NCBI GenBank assembly: GCA_021604825.1
Contig: BQJS01000223.1
Coordinates: forward strand, 1-7,186
Reading direction: 5' to 3'
Length of the DNA stretch: 7,186 nucleotides
Origin: Phycisphaerae bacterium
GTDB taxonomy: Bacteria; Planctomycetota; Phycisphaerae; UBA1845
The notes under the pieces are model-generated. The model was given only the letters and a program-made list of their open reading frames with translations. It did no database searches and was not told the origin of the DNA. Shown here piece after piece: positions 6,921 through 7,186 of this stretch. Numbering within the stretch: position 1 is the first letter of the stretch; each line of letters opens with the position of its first letter. Both the position numbers and the translations under genes were made by a program.

Positions 6921-6993
6921 GTGCCACTGCTCTGTGAGCAGTGATTTCCAACTCATCGTTTACTTCCCTGCACTGCTCACAGAGCAATGGCAC
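6921..6993. repeat. Pair of REP-like palindromes in inverted orientation in the spacer upstream of nuoH
   Basis: Two 23-base arms, 6921-6943 and 6971-6993, are inverted copies with 22 of 23 positions matching and 27 bases between them. Each arm is itself a small hairpin. At 6925-6943, CACTGCTC-TGT-GAGCAGTG has a perfect 8-bp stem and 3-base loop. At 6971-6989 the same stem has one change, which becomes a G-U wobble in the minus-strand (operon sense) RNA. The spacer can thus fold as two short hairpins or one long one. No U run follows on the operon strand, so a standard intrinsic terminator is unlikely. The layout resembles paired REP elements; similar palindromes are, as I recall, frequent between genes in Planctomycetota. 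The remainder of the 184-bp spacer shows no convincing promoter. Confidence 0.75.
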
Positions 6994-7026
6994 TCCTAAA
7001 CTTTTTGCCAACGTATGGGCATAACC

Positions 7027-7186
7027 CTAATGCTGATGTTCCGGAACTTGCGGTGGAACATAAACGTCTTCAAATTCTTTGATCTCGGCGGCCATCATCT
7101 CTCTCACGTTGGCGGCTTGATAGAGGCCTTCGAGTTCTGCCAATTCATAGAAAAACTGTCCGTCTCGTTTGCAACCTTGCGGCGGT
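7027..7186 (-). CDS. C-terminal end of upstream protein, probably NADH-quinone oxidoreductase subunit G (NuoG)
   Basis: An open frame enters from the right edge and ends in TAG (7027-7029), giving the last 52 residues of a soluble protein. The visible part includes CKRDGQFFYELAELEGLYQ, then NVREMMAAEIKEFEDVY, and ends VPPQVPEHQH. It is polar, probably helical, with no membrane segment and no metal-binding cysteine cluster (one cysteine only). I do not recognise the segment from its sequence alone. Its position directly upstream of nuoH, on the same strand, is where nuoG (the large iron-sulfur/molybdopterin-fold subunit of the peripheral arm) lies in the standard nuo operon, so NuoG is an inference from gene order. 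NuoF, NuoD or an unrelated protein is not excluded. The 184-bp spacer to nuoH is far wider than any other gap here. Confidence 0.6.
   Translation of the reverse strand, partial: PPQGCKRDGQFFYELAELEGLYQAANVREMMAAEIKEFEDVYVPPQVPEHQH

Noticed and set aside
6882..6956. A 24-codon minus-strand ORF in the spacer upstream of nuoH, with GGAAG six bases before its ATG.
   Set aside because: It is very short and runs through one arm of the palindromic repeat, so its content is explained by the repeat. No recognisable product.
6971..7006. Hairpin followed by TTTTT on the plus strand as an intrinsic terminator.
   Set aside because: The T run begins 12 bases after the stem and lies on the strand that carries no gene; the operon strand has no U run after the hairpins.
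6843..7026. Possible promoter for nuoH (TTGGCA- and TTGGAA-like hexamers, TATTGAT-like sequence).
   Set aside because: No pair of -35 and -10 hexamers with suitable spacing could be found on the minus strand.

Overview
The window is one stretch of a respiratory complex I (NADH-quinone oxidoreductase, nuo) operon, transcribed entirely on the minus strand, so the genes read from right to left. In transcription order it holds the last 52 codons of an upstream gene (7027-7186, most likely nuoG by position), then complete nuoH, nuoI, nuoJ, nuoK and nuoL, and a nuoM that runs off the left edge. This is the canonical bacterial order G-H-I-J-K-L-M(-N). No coding region is supported on the plus strand; the long plus-strand frames are shadows of these membrane-protein genes.

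Layout: upstream gene end at 7027; a 184-bp spacer (6843-7026) with two similar small hairpins in inverted orientation; nuoH 5616-6842; nuoI 4938-5588; nuoJ 4153-4941, overlapping nuoI by 4 bases (GTGA); nuoK 3820-4122; nuoL 1732-3777; nuoM 1698 to the edge. Gaps after nuoH are 27, -4, 30, 42 and 33 bases, so a single polycistronic unit is likely. I see no convincing promoter or intrinsic terminator, and no gene-free stretch above 300 bases.

Function: NuoI carries two 4Fe-4S clusters that pass electrons towards quinone. NuoH forms the membrane end of the quinone chamber. NuoJ and NuoK form the central hydrophilic axis next to it. NuoL and NuoM are the antiporter-like proton-pumping subunits. 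The key acidic and lysine residues known from E. coli complex I can be located in NuoH, K, L and M, so the machine looks intact and proton-pumping.

Organism: a moderately GC-rich bacterium. Several subunits are longer than in E. coli: NuoJ has two extra N-terminal membrane segments, NuoH an extra C-terminal one, and NuoM and NuoI have long tails. The GTGCCACTGCTC...GAGCAGTG palindromes resemble intergenic repeats I recall from Planctomycetota. A planctomycete is my best guess, but it is an inference and not a proven assignment. I found no previously undescribed system here; the second-look items are lineage-specific extensions and the intergenic hairpins.
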